DNA from: Cesiribacter andamanensis AMV16
GTDB taxonomy: Bacteria; Bacteroidota; Bacteroidia; Cytophagales; Cyclobacteriaceae
Length of the DNA stretch: 64,000 nucleotides
Direction: 5' to 3'
Assembly: GCF_000348925.1 (NCBI RefSeq)
Contig: NZ_AODQ01000003.1
Span: 1-64,000, forward strand
Shown here: in pieces, positions 14,024-23,091 of the stretch
Layout of the letters: each line of letters opens with the position of its first letter
Position numbering within the stretch: the stretch's first letter is position 1
Made by a program: the position numbers and the translations under genes
The notes under the pieces: model-generated
The model's input: only the letters and a program-made list of their open reading frames with translations
Told to the model about the DNA's origin: nothing
Databases searched by the model: none

Positions 14024-14977
14024 ATGAAAATAACCGAGCATCTCTCCAGCGCCAGTAATACCCTTTTTTCCTTTGAAGTGCTGCCGCCGCTGCGGGGGCA
14101 AAGCATCCACAGCCTGTATGAGCACATGGATCCCCTGATGGAATTCAAGCCCCCCTTTGTGGATGTTACCTATCACCGGGAGGAGTATGTGTATAAGAAA
14201 CGGGAAAATGGCCTGCTGGAAAAAGTGAGCGTGCGCAAGCGGCCCGGTACGGTTGGCATTTGTGCGGCCATTAAAAACCGCTACAATGTGGATACCGTGC
14301 CGCACATGATCTGCGGCGGCTTTACCAAGAGCGAAACCGAAAATGCCCTCATCGACCTGGATTATCTGGGCATCGATAATGTGCTGGTGCTGCGGGGCGA
14401 TCCCATTAAATCTGAGTCTACCTTCACCCCTGAGCCAGACGGCCATCCCTATGCCATAGACCTGGTGCACCAGGTACGGAACATGAACCGGGGCATTTAC
14501 CTGCATGAAGAAATGGAAAATGCAGCCCCCTCTAATTTTTGCATCGGCGTGGCGGGCTATCCCGAGAAGCATGAAGAGGCCCCCAACCTGCGCACCGATA
14601 TCCGCTACCTGAAGGCCAAAATGGAGGCCGGCGCCGACTACATTGTGACCCAGATGTTCTTTGATAACAGCAAGTACATCCGCTTTGTGGAGATGTGCCG
14701 GGAAGAGGGGATCACCGCCCCCATCATTCCGGGCCTAAAGCCCATCACTGTACGCCGGCAGCTGGCCATTCTGCCCAAGATCTTCCACATTGATATACCT
14801 GATGCGCTGGTGCTGGAACTGGAGAAGTGCAAAACCGATGCCGAAGCTCGGCAGGTAGGCATCAACTGGTCCATTCAGCAAAGCCGGGAGCTGATGGAAT
14901 GGGGAGTGCCCTGCCTGCACTACTACAGCATGGGCAAAAGCGACAGCGTGTACCGCATTGCCCGGGAATTGTTCTAA
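14024..14977 (+). CDS. metF: Methylenetetrahydrofolate reductase
   Basis: Reduces 5,10-methylenetetrahydrofolate to 5-methyltetrahydrofolate using FAD and NAD(P)H, which supplies MetH. The 317-residue protein is a full-length flavin TIM barrel. Visible motifs are FSFEVLPPLRG near the N-terminus (catalytic Glu), PHMICGG, VLRGDP and the late TQMFFDNSKY with PGLKPI. It lies 236 bases after metH on the same strand, and whether the riboswitch transcript reaches it is unknown. No second riboswitch is visible upstream of it. Confidence 0.96.
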   Translation: MKITEHLSSASNTLFSFEVLPPLRGQSIHSLYEHMDPLMEFKPPFVDVTYHREEYVYKKRENGLLEKVSVRKRPGTVGICAAIKNRYNVDTVPHMICGGFTKSETENALIDLDYLGIDNVLVLRGDPIKSESTFTPEPDGHPYAIDLVHQVRNMNRGIYLHEEMENAAPSNFCIGVAGYPEKHEEAPNLRTDIRYLKAKMEAGADYIVTQMFFDNSKYIRFVEMCREEGITAPIIPGLKPITVRRQLAILPKIFHIDIPDALVLELEKCKTDAEARQVGINWSIQQSRELMEWGVPCLHYYSMGKSDSVYRIARELF

Positions 14978-15117
14978 GCCCTCTTCATTACCTGCAGGAG
15001 TAGGTGTACACAAGCCTGCTCTTTATAGGCCTGAGGCTGCGTAGGGGTACTGCAGGCATGCTCTGTGCCACACCTCAGCCCTGAGAGGCAGGAAACACCT
15101 TAGTGAATGGGGGTCAG

Positions 15118-15876
15118 TTAAAGGCTTTGATGGAAGAAACTGATTTGCCGGCAGGACTTTTTTTTACGCAGCAGGAGCAACTGCCTGATCGAGAACACAT
15201 GCAGGTAGTAGGCCAGGGGTACCAGCACCAGCGGCAAAAATGAAACCGGAAAATGGGTGATCAGCGTATTGGCGGGTTCGTTCATAAACACCCGCAGCGG
15301 AAAGGGAAAAGAAAGAATGGCAATGATAACAATGTTCAGGAGCAACCCCAGCCCCAGCACATTCCAAACCAGGGCTGCATGTATACGCCACTGGCCTTTA
15401 CCAAGCAGCAGTATTCCCATCAACGGACCGCTCAGGCCAACCAGAATATCAAAGTTCTGGCCTTCCAGGGTCATCTGAACGGGAGTAAAGCCTACGAGAA
15501 ACTGTGCCCACAGCAGCAGCTCTACCGGAATGCGAAAAGCCTGCAGGTACAGCAGCCACTGTGGGGGGATGGCCAATAGGAGCTGGCGTGTGCGCGCTTG
15601 CCTCATCAACCAGATGAGCGCTATCACTGGCAAAAGTAAAAAAGGAAAAAGGCGCGGCGGAAACGTGTCAAAATGCTGCAAAAAGCCGGTGAGTGAGAGA
15701 ATGCTTACGACTGCAATCCATCCCAGTATCACCAGCAGGCTTCTACTGAATAGTCTTTTTCTAACCTGTACTTCTGGCTCAGCATGTTTAAGCGCGTAGG
15801 CCAGACCATAGCCTATGGCAAGCAGGCATAGGGCAGTAAGCAGGAGGTAGCCGATTTTAATATAGATCAGTTCCAT
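15118..15876 (-). CDS. Hypothetical polytopic membrane protein
   Basis: This 252-residue protein is almost entirely hydrophobic. About seven membrane segments can be counted, beginning with IGYLLLTALCLLAIGYGLAY. The C-terminal tail is basic (LLLRKKKSCRQ) and presumably cytoplasmic. No enzyme or transporter motif is recognised. An AraC regulator ends 63 bases upstream on the same strand, so the two may be cotranscribed and the membrane protein may be an effector of the regulator. Confidence 0.7.
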   Translation of the reverse strand: MELIYIKIGYLLLTALCLLAIGYGLAYALKHAEPEVQVRKRLFSRSLLVILGWIAVVSILSLTGFLQHFDTFPPRLFPFLLLPVIALIWLMRQARTRQLLLAIPPQWLLYLQAFRIPVELLLWAQFLVGFTPVQMTLEGQNFDILVGLSGPLMGILLLGKGQWRIHAALVWNVLGLGLLLNIVIIAILSFPFPLRVFMNEPANTLITHFPVSFLPLVLVPLAYYLHVFSIRQLLLLRKKKSCRQISFFHQSL

Positions 15877-15939
15877 GGGGGTAGGGGTTGTTTTATCAAA
15901 TATCCGCAGGCAGTGTCAGACAGCGCATACCCAAAATTG

Positions 15940-16854
15940 CTAATTTTTTGCGCGCAGCAGAGAGGGCGCGCGGCCACTGTGCTGAGAGACCAAGCGGCTC
16001 AGGGAGGAAGCGCTTTGCAGCCCAACCCGATCGGCTATTTCACTCAGGGTATATCCGGTGTTTTGCAGCAGGGTATAGGTGCGGGCCAGCCGAACTTCCT
16101 GCAGGTACTGGTTTGGCGATTGGCCAAAAACCTGCCGGAAAAGGCGCAAAAAATGAAACTTCGATAAACAGGCAGCCGCTGCCAGCCGCTCCAGGGAGAG
16201 GGGTTCGGCATAGGCCTCATGGATCAGATTGGCGGCCAGGTGCAGGCGGCGCTCAATCTCAGTTCGGGTAGCTTTTTTCTGAAGGCCCAGCTGCTGCATA
16301 GCCCTGTGCTCCTTTAGCTGCCCGGCACACAGTAGGCTAAACAGGCTATAGAGATCCTCTTCAAAAGTCTCCTGGTGAAAATTGGTAGAGTGTCGCTGCA
16401 GACGCTGGATCAGGAGGTTAAAGGTGGGACTACGGTAATGGGTGCGGTTGGGGAACTGAAAGGGGCGTGTGCTGTCAGGATGTGGATTATCCAGCAGCTG
16501 CCCCTGCGTATGGAGCAGGCTATGCAAGGCCTCCCGGGCAAAAGCATCTCCAAAGTGAATGTTAAAGGTTTCGGTTCCCTGTTTCCGGTTATCCAGTTCC
16601 AGGCTGTAGACCTGCTGCTGGTTGGTGAGTAGAAAGGTATCGTCCTTCAGGAGGGTCCACTGCCCGCCGGCCATCACCCGACTATAGCCCTGCAGGTTCA
16701 GAAAAAGTGAATAGGGTCCCTCAATTTCCGGCCTTAGCTCCTGGTGCCCCCGCACATGCAGCACTACGGTGGGCCATAGGGGCAGGCCCTCAGACTTTCT
16801 GCTGTGAAGTAGTGCTTTCAGCCAGGCCAGTTCCGGAAAATTATGGCGGACCAT
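15940..16854 (-). CDS. AraC-family transcriptional regulator
   Basis: This 304-residue regulator has an N-terminal sensing region (about 1-190) and a C-terminal double helix-turn-helix. The DNA-binding part starts with LHLAANLIHEAYAEPLSLE and contains ACLSKFHFLRLFRQVFGQSP, the first recognition region with the typical FxRxFRxxFGxSP signature. The second helix region is AYTLLQNTGYTLSEIADRVGLQS-like (RTYTLLQNTGYTLSEIAD). The N-terminal region resembles the cupin-type sensors of AraC proteins, but the ligand is unknown. Confidence 0.9.
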   Translation of the reverse strand: MVRHNFPELAWLKALLHSRKSEGLPLWPTVVLHVRGHQELRPEIEGPYSLFLNLQGYSRVMAGGQWTLLKDDTFLLTNQQQVYSLELDNRKQGTETFNIHFGDAFAREALHSLLHTQGQLLDNPHPDSTRPFQFPNRTHYRSPTFNLLIQRLQRHSTNFHQETFEEDLYSLFSLLCAGQLKEHRAMQQLGLQKKATRTEIERRLHLAANLIHEAYAEPLSLERLAAAACLSKFHFLRLFRQVFGQSPNQYLQEVRLARTYTLLQNTGYTLSEIADRVGLQSASSLSRLVSQHSGRAPSLLRAKN

Positions 16855-16952
16855 TGGAGGACATGTTGTGAAAGAAAGGTAAAAGGATTACGTATAAGTT
16901 CAAAGTGGTATTTCTGCCATGGGCACTATTCTTCCGGGAATGGAACTAGGGC

Positions 16953-16985
16953 AAAAAAAAGCAGCAGTCCCAGGGGAACTGCTGC
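16953..16985 (-). terminator. Terminator of the DbpA-type helicase gene
   Basis: On the minus strand, gcagcagt and actgctgc (16961-16968 and 16978-16985) form the stem, followed by eight T (A-run at 16953-16960). It lies 24 bases past the helicase stop codon. Confidence 0.75.
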
Positions 16986-17009
16986 CATTTTTATCAGGAA
17001 AAAAGCTGC

Positions 17010-18675
17010 TTACCAGCTTCGTTTCTTATCACTTTTCTTATACGCTTTTTTGGCGCTGGGATAGCTTTTCTTATCGCTGGGCGCTACAGAGAACAGGGGG
17101 TTCTGTCGGCCGTATTTCTTTGAGAATACCTGTAGGATCTTCTCGGCTTCGGCTTCGCCCAGGTTCAGGTAGGCATGAGAATCGAACAGCTCAATCTTGC
17201 CAAGACGGCCCGAGCGGATGCCGGTTTCCTCCTGGATCAGTTGCAGCAGATCGGTCTTGCTCATATCGTCCCGGCGGCCCATGGCCACAAACAGGCGGGT
17301 CTGCTGGCTTTCGCCACTTCTTTCCCACTTGTTGGTTTTTCGCCAGTATCTTTTTGCGCTCACCGGCAGCCTGAATATCGGGCATGTTCACAAAATCAGG
17401 CCCAACCGACTGCATCAGCAGTGCGGCTACGGTGTCTTCGGCCGAGTACTGCTCCAGCAGGCTGGCAGCCAGTTGCTTGAAATCGTCGGTGCCGCCCTGG
17501 TTCAGCGCAGCAATCACAGACTCTTTCAGGCCATTGAGGCGGCGCTGAATTACTTCCTGCTTGCTGGGCAGCTGGCCTTTGCGCAGCTCTACCTTGGTTA
17601 CCTTGCGGATAATGTCCAGCAGGCGGCGCTCGCCGGGAGCTACCAGGCTAATGGCGGTACCCTGCTTGCCGGCACGGCCGGTACGGCCAATGCGGTGCAC
17701 ATAGCTTTCGGGCTCATAGGGCAGGTGGAAGTTCACCACATGGCTGAGATCCGTTACATCAATACCCCGGGCGGCCACATCGGTCGCTACCAGAATCTGG
17801 ATCTTACGATCGCGGAACTTCTGCAGGATCTTCTCCCGCTGGGCCTGGGCTACATCGCCGTGCAGGGCATCAGAGGGGTAGCCACGGCTGTCCAGCATCT
17901 GGGCCAGCTCGGTGGTCTCAATCTTGGTGCGGCAGAAGATAACGCCATAGAAGGCGGTTTCCGCATCGATCAGACGGGCCAGGGCATTGAACTTGTCACT
18001 CGGACGCACCTCATAATATACCTGGTCGATCAGGGCGGTGGTCATCTCGGCGCGCTTGGCTACCAGGTTCTGGTAGTCGCCCATATAGGTCTTAGCCAGT
18101 TGCAGAATGCGGGGCGGCATGGTGGCTGAGAACAGCAGCATGCGACGATCGGCATTTACACTTTGCAGAATACGCTCCACATCTTCGGCAAAGCCCATGT
18201 TCAGCATTTCATCTGCTTCGTCGAGCACAACGTACTTTACGCCTTCCAGCTTCAGTACGCCGCGATCCAGCATGTCGATTACACGACCGGGTGTACCTAC
18301 TACAATATCGGCACCCCGTTTGAGGTCCTTAATCTGCAGGCTGATGCTCTGTCCGCCGTAAACCGTTACGATGGATAGTTTCTTGTCGCCCCTCAGGCTG
18401 TCGATCTCGCTGGCTACCTGCATACAAAGTTCGCGGGTAGGTGTAAGAACAATGGCCTGCACAAATCCAGCTCTCTCTTCGGCACGGTCGATCACAGGAA
18501 TGCCAAAGGCGGCCGTTTTACCGGTGCCGGTTTGGGCCTGTGCTACTACGTCGGTACTGCCGTTCAGCAAAAGCGGGATGGTGAGGGTCTGGATTGGTGT
18601 GGGTGTTGTAAAACCTTTTTTCTCCAAGGCCGCCAGTACGGCATCGGAAACACCCAATGAACGAAATTCTTCCAA
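17010..18675 (-). CDS. DEAD-box RNA helicase with DbpA-type RNA-binding domain (frameshifted)
   Basis: ATP-dependent RNA helicase, probably for ribosome assembly. The core shows AQTGTGKT (Walker A), VLDEADEM, LFSATMPP and YVHRIGRTGRAGK. After a one-base shift the C-terminal DbpA RNA-binding domain follows (RLFVAMGRRDDMSKTDLLQ, then FDSHAYLNL) with a Lys/Ser-rich tail. The shift lies in or between two T5 runs at 17336-17340 and 17351-17355; removing one base restores about 554 residues. I place the start at the TTG at 18675 (MEEFRSLGVSDAVL). The TTG at 18699 overlaps a TACCTTTG promoter element and would lie before the transcript start. Confidence 0.9.
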
Positions 18676-18696
18676 TGAATAGATTTTTTGAAGCCG

Positions 18697-18704
18697 CAAA
18701 GGTA
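18697..18704 (-). promoter_or_regulatory. -7 element of the helicase gene (TACCTTTG)
   Basis: Read on the minus strand this is an exact TAnnTTTG -7 element. Transcription would start near 18690, which decides the start codon of the helicase downstream of this point. The -33 region is only CTG at suitable spacing. Confidence 0.5.
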
Positions 18705-19088
18705 TGTCTTTTTTTTGGCTTTGCAGCGCGTGATTACTAAAACTCTGATGTTGAAGCCTGTAGCGGTATCAGAATAGGTGTCGCTTTTCAGGGGAGAGAA
18801 AAACGAAGCAGGTCTTGTTAGGCGGGGGTGGGCTACCTGCTTATGGTATGCTATTGGCTGTTTACTGCCTTGCGTCAGAGGGTATAACCTGAGGCAACCC
18901 TCCAGAGTTCCCGGCTGGGTAAAATAGTCGCTTAGCAATGGATATCAGTATAGTTAGATACGGGCAGGTTGCAGGGGGCGCAGAGGTTTGCCGGCATTGG
19001 AAGGAGATGATGTTTATTTATATGTATTAAAAATTAAACAAAAATATCCTCCTGTGATTATCTTTATACCCCATTAAACCCTTTACCC
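18705..19088. other. Intergenic region without recognised gene
   Basis: About 380 bases between the leftward helicase and the rightward small protein. No open frame with family features, RNA gene or strong hairpin is seen. The right half is AT-rich and presumably carries the promoter of the small gene at 19089. Confidence 0.5.
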
Positions 19089-19252
19089 ATGTTCGGATTA
19101 TTCAAGAAAAAACAGAGCGGGAAAAACTGCAGGAACAGTATAAAAAATTGCTTGCTGAAGCCCATGCGCTTTCCCATACCAACCGCCGGGCAAGTGATCA
19201 GAAGGCGGCCGAAGCCGACGAGGTAGCCCGCAGGCTGGAGCAACTGGGCTAA
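19089..19252 (+). CDS. Small Lacal_2735-family protein (frameshifted)
   Basis: A short gene reading MFGLFKKK, after which the frame breaks in an A6 run at 19107-19112. Adding one A gives a continuous protein of about 54 residues that proceeds TEREKLQEQYKKLLAEAHA, then LSHTNRRASDQKAAEADEV and ends RRLEQLG. This matches the short Bacteroidetes family named after Lacal_2735: a hydrophobic MFGLFKKK head and a charged helical body with a Ser-x-x-Asn-Arg-x-Ala-Ser-Asp motif. The function is unknown. The one-base loss is probably a sequence error. Confidence 0.75.
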
Positions 19253-19285
19253 TTCCACCCGGCAGAACAGGGCCGCCCCATATCC

Positions 19286-20680
19286 CTAAGGCCTGTTCAT
19301 GCTGGCGCCCAGCTGCAGGCCAAAAACCAGCGGCTTTTCCTGGAAGTGAGGGCTCAGCTCCTCACTGCTGTGCAGCTGCACCTGCAGGCTGGGGCCTATG
19401 TGGATACCAAACCCGGTATCGAATGGCAGTTCGATGCTGTAGGCGAGGGTAACGAAGCTGCTTATTTTCTGATAGCTGTTGTAGAAGGTAAGCAGGCGGG
19501 CATCGGCATGGCTGGTGCTAAAGCGGGTAGGCATGCTGTAGCGGAAGCCCGATGTAAGCCCCAGGTTATGCAGGGTGTGGTTAATCTCACTGGTATGGGT
19601 GCGATATTCCGGCACTACGGTGTAGGCCCCCGACTCGCTTATGCTGGTCCGGTAATAGTCGGCCTGTGCATTGCGGTAGGTATAGGACCATTGTTCCTGC
19701 TGCATTCCATAAAAAGCACCTGTTTTCCATTCCAGGTTTTTCCGCACCGGCAGTGAAACTCCCAGGGCCGCCTGTGCCCCAAAGCGGGAGCCCGAGAAAG
19801 CCGGCTGCGATTCCATGGCAGTGATCACTACAGCATCGGCTGGGTTAGGCTCTACCTGCCGATACGACCAGGTGGGCATCAGCTCTGACCAGAGCAGTGC
19901 CTTACCCCCTTTTTTTGCTTGCTTCTCCGCTGGCACCACGGCATACCAGTCGTCCTGTGGGCGCTCTAGCCTGGGTACTGCCAGCTGGTAGGTGAGGGGA
20001 AAGCCCTCTGGGCGGCGTGCAGCCAGCTGGGGCAGGGTAGTGTAGGTAGCTGCCTCTACAACAGGTGTCATGCTGCGTGTAGCTGGTTTGTCATGCATGG
20101 TACTGTGTGCAGTCTGTCGGGCGTAGGCCCTCTCAGAAGCCGTGTGTGCCTGAACTGCGCCTGGCAATGCAGCCTCCCTACTGCTGGAAGCAACAGCAGC
20201 CCTGGCTGGAAGGGGTGTTTCTCCCCCTCTGTTTATTTTTAATCCTTTGGTTACCGGAGCTGTAGCGTCTGTAGGCCTGTGGGTGGTGGTGGGCGACTCA
20301 GCAGACACTACCTGCTCGTTATCAGGCGCAGCAGCAGCAGCAGAGGGCGAGGGCACTGCAGGCTGCGGCACGGCCTGCTGCTGGTGAAGGTTCAGAGCAG
20401 TAGGGTCATCTGCCGGGCTGAAATTCTGGTCCGGAGCGGGCGCAAGGCTGTTATCTCCTGCCAGTTGGTTCAAAGGGGCGCTGTCGCCAGCTTGCCAGGC
20501 CATATACGCGCCGGAAGAGATCAAAAGACCGATGGCAGCTGCCATCCACCAGGCGCTGCGGCGGGGCTTCTGGTCCAGTTCGGCTTCCAGCCGCTCCCAG
20601 GCGTCTGCCGGAGGCTGGCCTTCCAGCCCCTGAAGGCGCTGGCCTAAATGGGATTCCCAGGAGTTATACTGCTTTTTCAT
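19286..20680 (-). CDS. Anti-sigma-type membrane protein with C-terminal barrel-like domain
   Basis: This 464-residue protein overlaps the end of the ECF sigma gene by 17 bases, the usual arrangement of a sigma and its regulator. It has a cytoplasmic N-terminus of about 42 residues with a PPADAWERLEAEL motif and one membrane helix (WWMAAAIGLLISSGAYMAW, about 44-62). A long Pro/Ala/Thr/Ser-rich linker follows to about 250. The C-terminal 200 residues are beta-rich and resemble outer-membrane barrel strands (RFGAQAALGVSLPV, then LVFGLQLGASM). If both parts are correct, one chain reaches from cytoplasm to outer membrane. The anti-sigma role is inferred from context. Confidence 0.7.
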   Translation of the reverse strand: MKKQYNSWESHLGQRLQGLEGQPPADAWERLEAELDQKPRRSAWWMAAAIGLLISSGAYMAWQAGDSAPLNQLAGDNSLAPAPDQNFSPADDPTALNLHQQQAVPQPAVPSPSAAAAAPDNEQVVSAESPTTTHRPTDATAPVTKGLKINRGGETPLPARAAVASSSREAALPGAVQAHTASERAYARQTAHSTMHDKPATRSMTPVVEAATYTTLPQLAARRPEGFPLTYQLAVPRLERPQDDWYAVVPAEKQAKKGGKALLWSELMPTWSYRQVEPNPADAVVITAMESQPAFSGSRFGAQAALGVSLPVRKNLEWKTGAFYGMQQEQWSYTYRNAQADYYRTSISESGAYTVVPEYRTHTSEINHTLHNLGLTSGFRYSMPTRFSTSHADARLLTFYNSYQKISSFVTLAYSIELPFDTGFGIHIGPSLQVQLHSSEELSPHFQEKPLVFGLQLGASMNRP

Positions 20681-21215
20681 ACCGTTTTACCCCCATTTCT
20701 GCTAATCGTTTCTGAAGTAGGTGTCGGGCAGCGTGCAGCTGCGATTTTGACGTGCCTGTGCTAATGCCAAGCATCTCGGCTATTTCGGGATGGGTGTAGC
20801 CATCCACCACATAGAGGTTAAAAACCAGCCGGTAGCCCTCTGGCAGGGCCTGTATGAGCTCGGTCAGGGTCTGGTCGCTCAGCTGGTCAATGATCTGGGT
20901 GTAGCTGTCATCTACCACCTGCACCCCCTGCACATCCAGATGGGCCATGAGTTTGGCCGAGGCCTTATACTGATTAATGGCATGGTTGATCATGATGCGG
21001 CACATCCATCCCTCCAGTGAATCGGGATTCTTCAGGCTGTCAAGGCTTTTGAAGATCTTTACAAAGCCCTCATGAAAAATGTCTTCGGCATCGGCAGCAG
21101 AGCGCGTATAGCGGAGGCACACCCCCATAAGCTTATGGCGGTACGCTTCGTACAAAGATCGCTGTGCCCTTCTGTCGCCGTTTCTGCAGCCGGCCAGAAG
21201 CTCATTTTTCGTCAT
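20664..21215 (-). CDS. ECF RNA polymerase sigma factor
   Basis: This 183-residue sigma-70-family factor has only regions 2 and 4. Region 2 shows LYEAYRHKLMGVCLRYTRSA, then AEDIFHEGFVKIFKSLDSLK and the -10-binding EGWMCRIMINHAINQYK. Region 4 contains LPEGYRLVFNLYVVDGYTHP followed by EIAEMLGISTGTSKSQLHAA, the helix-turn-helix for the -35 element. It lies between a lipoprotein gene (25 bases upstream) and the putative anti-sigma gene, so the three probably form one operon and an envelope-stress circuit. Confidence 0.93.
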   Translation of the reverse strand: MTKNELLAGCRNGDRRAQRSLYEAYRHKLMGVCLRYTRSAADAEDIFHEGFVKIFKSLDSLKNPDSLEGWMCRIMINHAINQYKASAKLMAHLDVQGVQVVDDSYTQIIDQLSDQTLTELIQALPEGYRLVFNLYVVDGYTHPEIAEMLGISTGTSKSQLHAARHLLQKRLAEMGVKRYEKAV

Positions 21216-21240
21216 ACAGCTCAGGTGGGCCCGTCGCCCG

Positions 21241-22083
21241 CTAGGTGCTTACGCGCATTGATTGATGGTTGATGCTGGTTTCCATACTGGGGCTTCCGGT
21301 GCAGCTCCTGTCCTTGTCCAGCCTATCGAGCGCTATACGTTTTGTGATAATCTCCGTATTGGCAGAACGTATAAACATTTCGGGTTTGAATTCAATACTA
21401 CAGCTTTCTGCGGAGCTTTCCGCAATCTGCAACTGTACATAGGCATAGCTGCAGGCAGGGGGTGCTCCCGTGCCGGATTGCTGACAAAACTGGTAAATAA
21501 AATAGTCCGACCCTTTGTAGCCGCGTGCCGGTGTATAGTACAGCTGGTCGCCCTCCTGACGAATAGCCCCATGGGCGGGCGCTACTGCAATGCTTATGGC
21601 AGGTGCTGCGCCCTGGCAGTAGAGGTCATTGGTTAGCACGTCCAGCCGCTGGTCAATGCAATTTGGAACAATTTCCAGACTATCACTAAAGGCACCCGTC
21701 TGGCAGGGGGGCTGGCTACTTTCGGTCAGCATCTGGATATAGAGGGTATCACTGGCGAGCACTTGTCCGTTTTGCAGCACCATATACCCCATGCGGTCCC
21801 GGCCGCTGCGAAAATCCGGGTCGGGCTTGTAGAGCAAAAAGCCATGGGGATTGATCTGCAACTCACCCCGCCGGGGAGCAGCCGTAATCTGCAGGCTAAA
21901 GGGGCTGGTACTGGAATACAGGCTCTCCAGGGTAAAAACGCTGGGCCCATGCCCGGATGCCCAGATAGACCGGCTGCCGTTTGCCAGAAGTTCTCGCTGG
22001 GGAACTACATCTTCTGCCAGCTGATCGCAGCTGTAGAAGCCAGGGCCAAGGAGTAGGAGCAGAAAAAATAAGGGCCGTTTCAT
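21241..22083 (-). CDS. Lipoprotein with bacterial Ig-like (Big_9-type) domain
   Basis: This 280-residue lipoprotein has a signal peptide and lipobox FYSC (Cys near residue 19). In the second half, LDVLTNDLYCQG followed by APAHGAIRQEGDQLYYTPA and YKGSDYFIYQFC matches the cadherin-like/Big_9 pattern (VLxND...G...YTP...GxDxFxY). A degenerate first copy lies around PRRGELQINPHGFLLYKPDP. Several cysteines in the mature part could form disulfides. It starts the operon with the ECF sigma factor and may be part of the sensed envelope structure. Confidence 0.8.
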   Translation of the reverse strand: MKRPLFFLLLLLGPGFYSCDQLAEDVVPQRELLANGSRSIWASGHGPSVFTLESLYSSTSPFSLQITAAPRRGELQINPHGFLLYKPDPDFRSGRDRMGYMVLQNGQVLASDTLYIQMLTESSQPPCQTGAFSDSLEIVPNCIDQRLDVLTNDLYCQGAAPAISIAVAPAHGAIRQEGDQLYYTPARGYKGSDYFIYQFCQQSGTGAPPACSYAYVQLQIAESSAESCSIEFKPEMFIRSANTEIITKRIALDRLDKDRSCTGSPSMETSINHQSMRVST

Positions 22084-22333
22084 GCTGGGGGTAGAAGAGC
22101 GGTTTATCTCTATGACAGCAGCTCTGCAAAAAGGGTTGGGTGGTTCCCCAAACTGCAGGGAGAATTTTTATAGACGGCTGGCGGACGCTATAAAAGGGTC
22201 TCTGCAGCCACTGAAAAAGGGAGGTCCGCCAGCGACAGCCTGAAATTTTACGGGAGTCTGCTGCGGTCTTCCGGCCGATAATACTGGATTCCTACCTGCT
22301 TTTTTATACCTTACTGAAAAAAACATTTCTGCC

Positions 22334-22750
22334 ATGACCGAACAAACGCGCCGCTCCTTTCTTGGGAGATTAGCAAAGGGGGCAGCCCTTGGCGGACTGC
22401 TGCTACTGCCTGGCCAGCCTGCCAGTGCCGGATCTGCTAAGAAAGGCTTTATCCATCAGGTTTATTTCTGGCTTCGCAAGCCCGAGAATGAGCAGGACAA
22501 GGCCCGTTTGCTGGAGGGCCTGCGCATGCTCAGCAAGGTAAAAACCATCCGGGAGTACCATATAGGGGTGCCGGCCGGTGCTACCCGGGATGTAGTGGAT
22601 GCCTCTTATGCCATTTCCTGGATGTTGGTCTTTAAGGATAAAGCAGCTCAGGATGCCTATCAGGTAGATCCCATTCACCTGAAATTTGTAGAAGAGTATT
22701 CAGCTTTATGGAGCAAAGTAGTGGTGTATGATTCAATTGCTGTTGAATAA
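22334..22750 (+). CDS. Dabb-family (stress-responsive A/B barrel) protein, exported
   Basis: This 138-residue protein starts with a twin-arginine-like signal (TRRSFLGRLAKGAALGG, residues 5-21). It continues with the Dabb alpha/beta ferredoxin-like fold: IHQVYFWLRKPENEQDK, REYHIGVPA, ISWMLVFKDKAAQDAYQVDP and HLKFVEEY. Dabb proteins form dimeric barrels, and their role in bacteria is mostly unknown. The RR motif suggests export by Tat in folded form. The gene stands alone. Confidence 0.85.
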   Translation: MTEQTRRSFLGRLAKGAALGGLLLLPGQPASAGSAKKGFIHQVYFWLRKPENEQDKARLLEGLRMLSKVKTIREYHIGVPAGATRDVVDASYAISWMLVFKDKAAQDAYQVDPIHLKFVEEYSALWSKVVVYDSIAVE

Positions 22751-23091
22751 GTACCCTATTCTTATAATTTGCTGCAAAATCAGTTCCTGTTTAGTTGTTA
22801 TTTCTATAAAAAGAGAATATTAATTTGCTATTGTTGATATTTTTTCGTATACTAAAATAAAGGCTTTTCGGTGCTCTATACTCCTGCAGTCCTTTGATAA
22901 TACTACATAATCGAGCCTTAATTTGCTGATTGATAGTAGGCTATAGGAGGGTAGTTTTCGGTACTATATAAAATACCCTATATATCTTATTTGCCTGAGT
23001 GGAAGCAGAAAATGTGGATCTGGGCATAGTATAAAACTACTGTAGGTTACAGCCGTTAGCCGCTTTTATAATGATCAACAATTGCCCTATT
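22751..23091. other. AT-rich intergenic region with near-identical 16-base direct repeats
   Basis: This stretch of about 340 bases has no gene and is much richer in A and T than its surroundings. Two direct repeats, ttttcggtgctctata (22865-22880) and ttttcggtactatata (22955-22970), agree in 14 of 16 positions. The arms agggta and taccct flank the second one. It could hold a regulated promoter for the next gene; nothing more specific can be supported. Confidence 0.45.
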
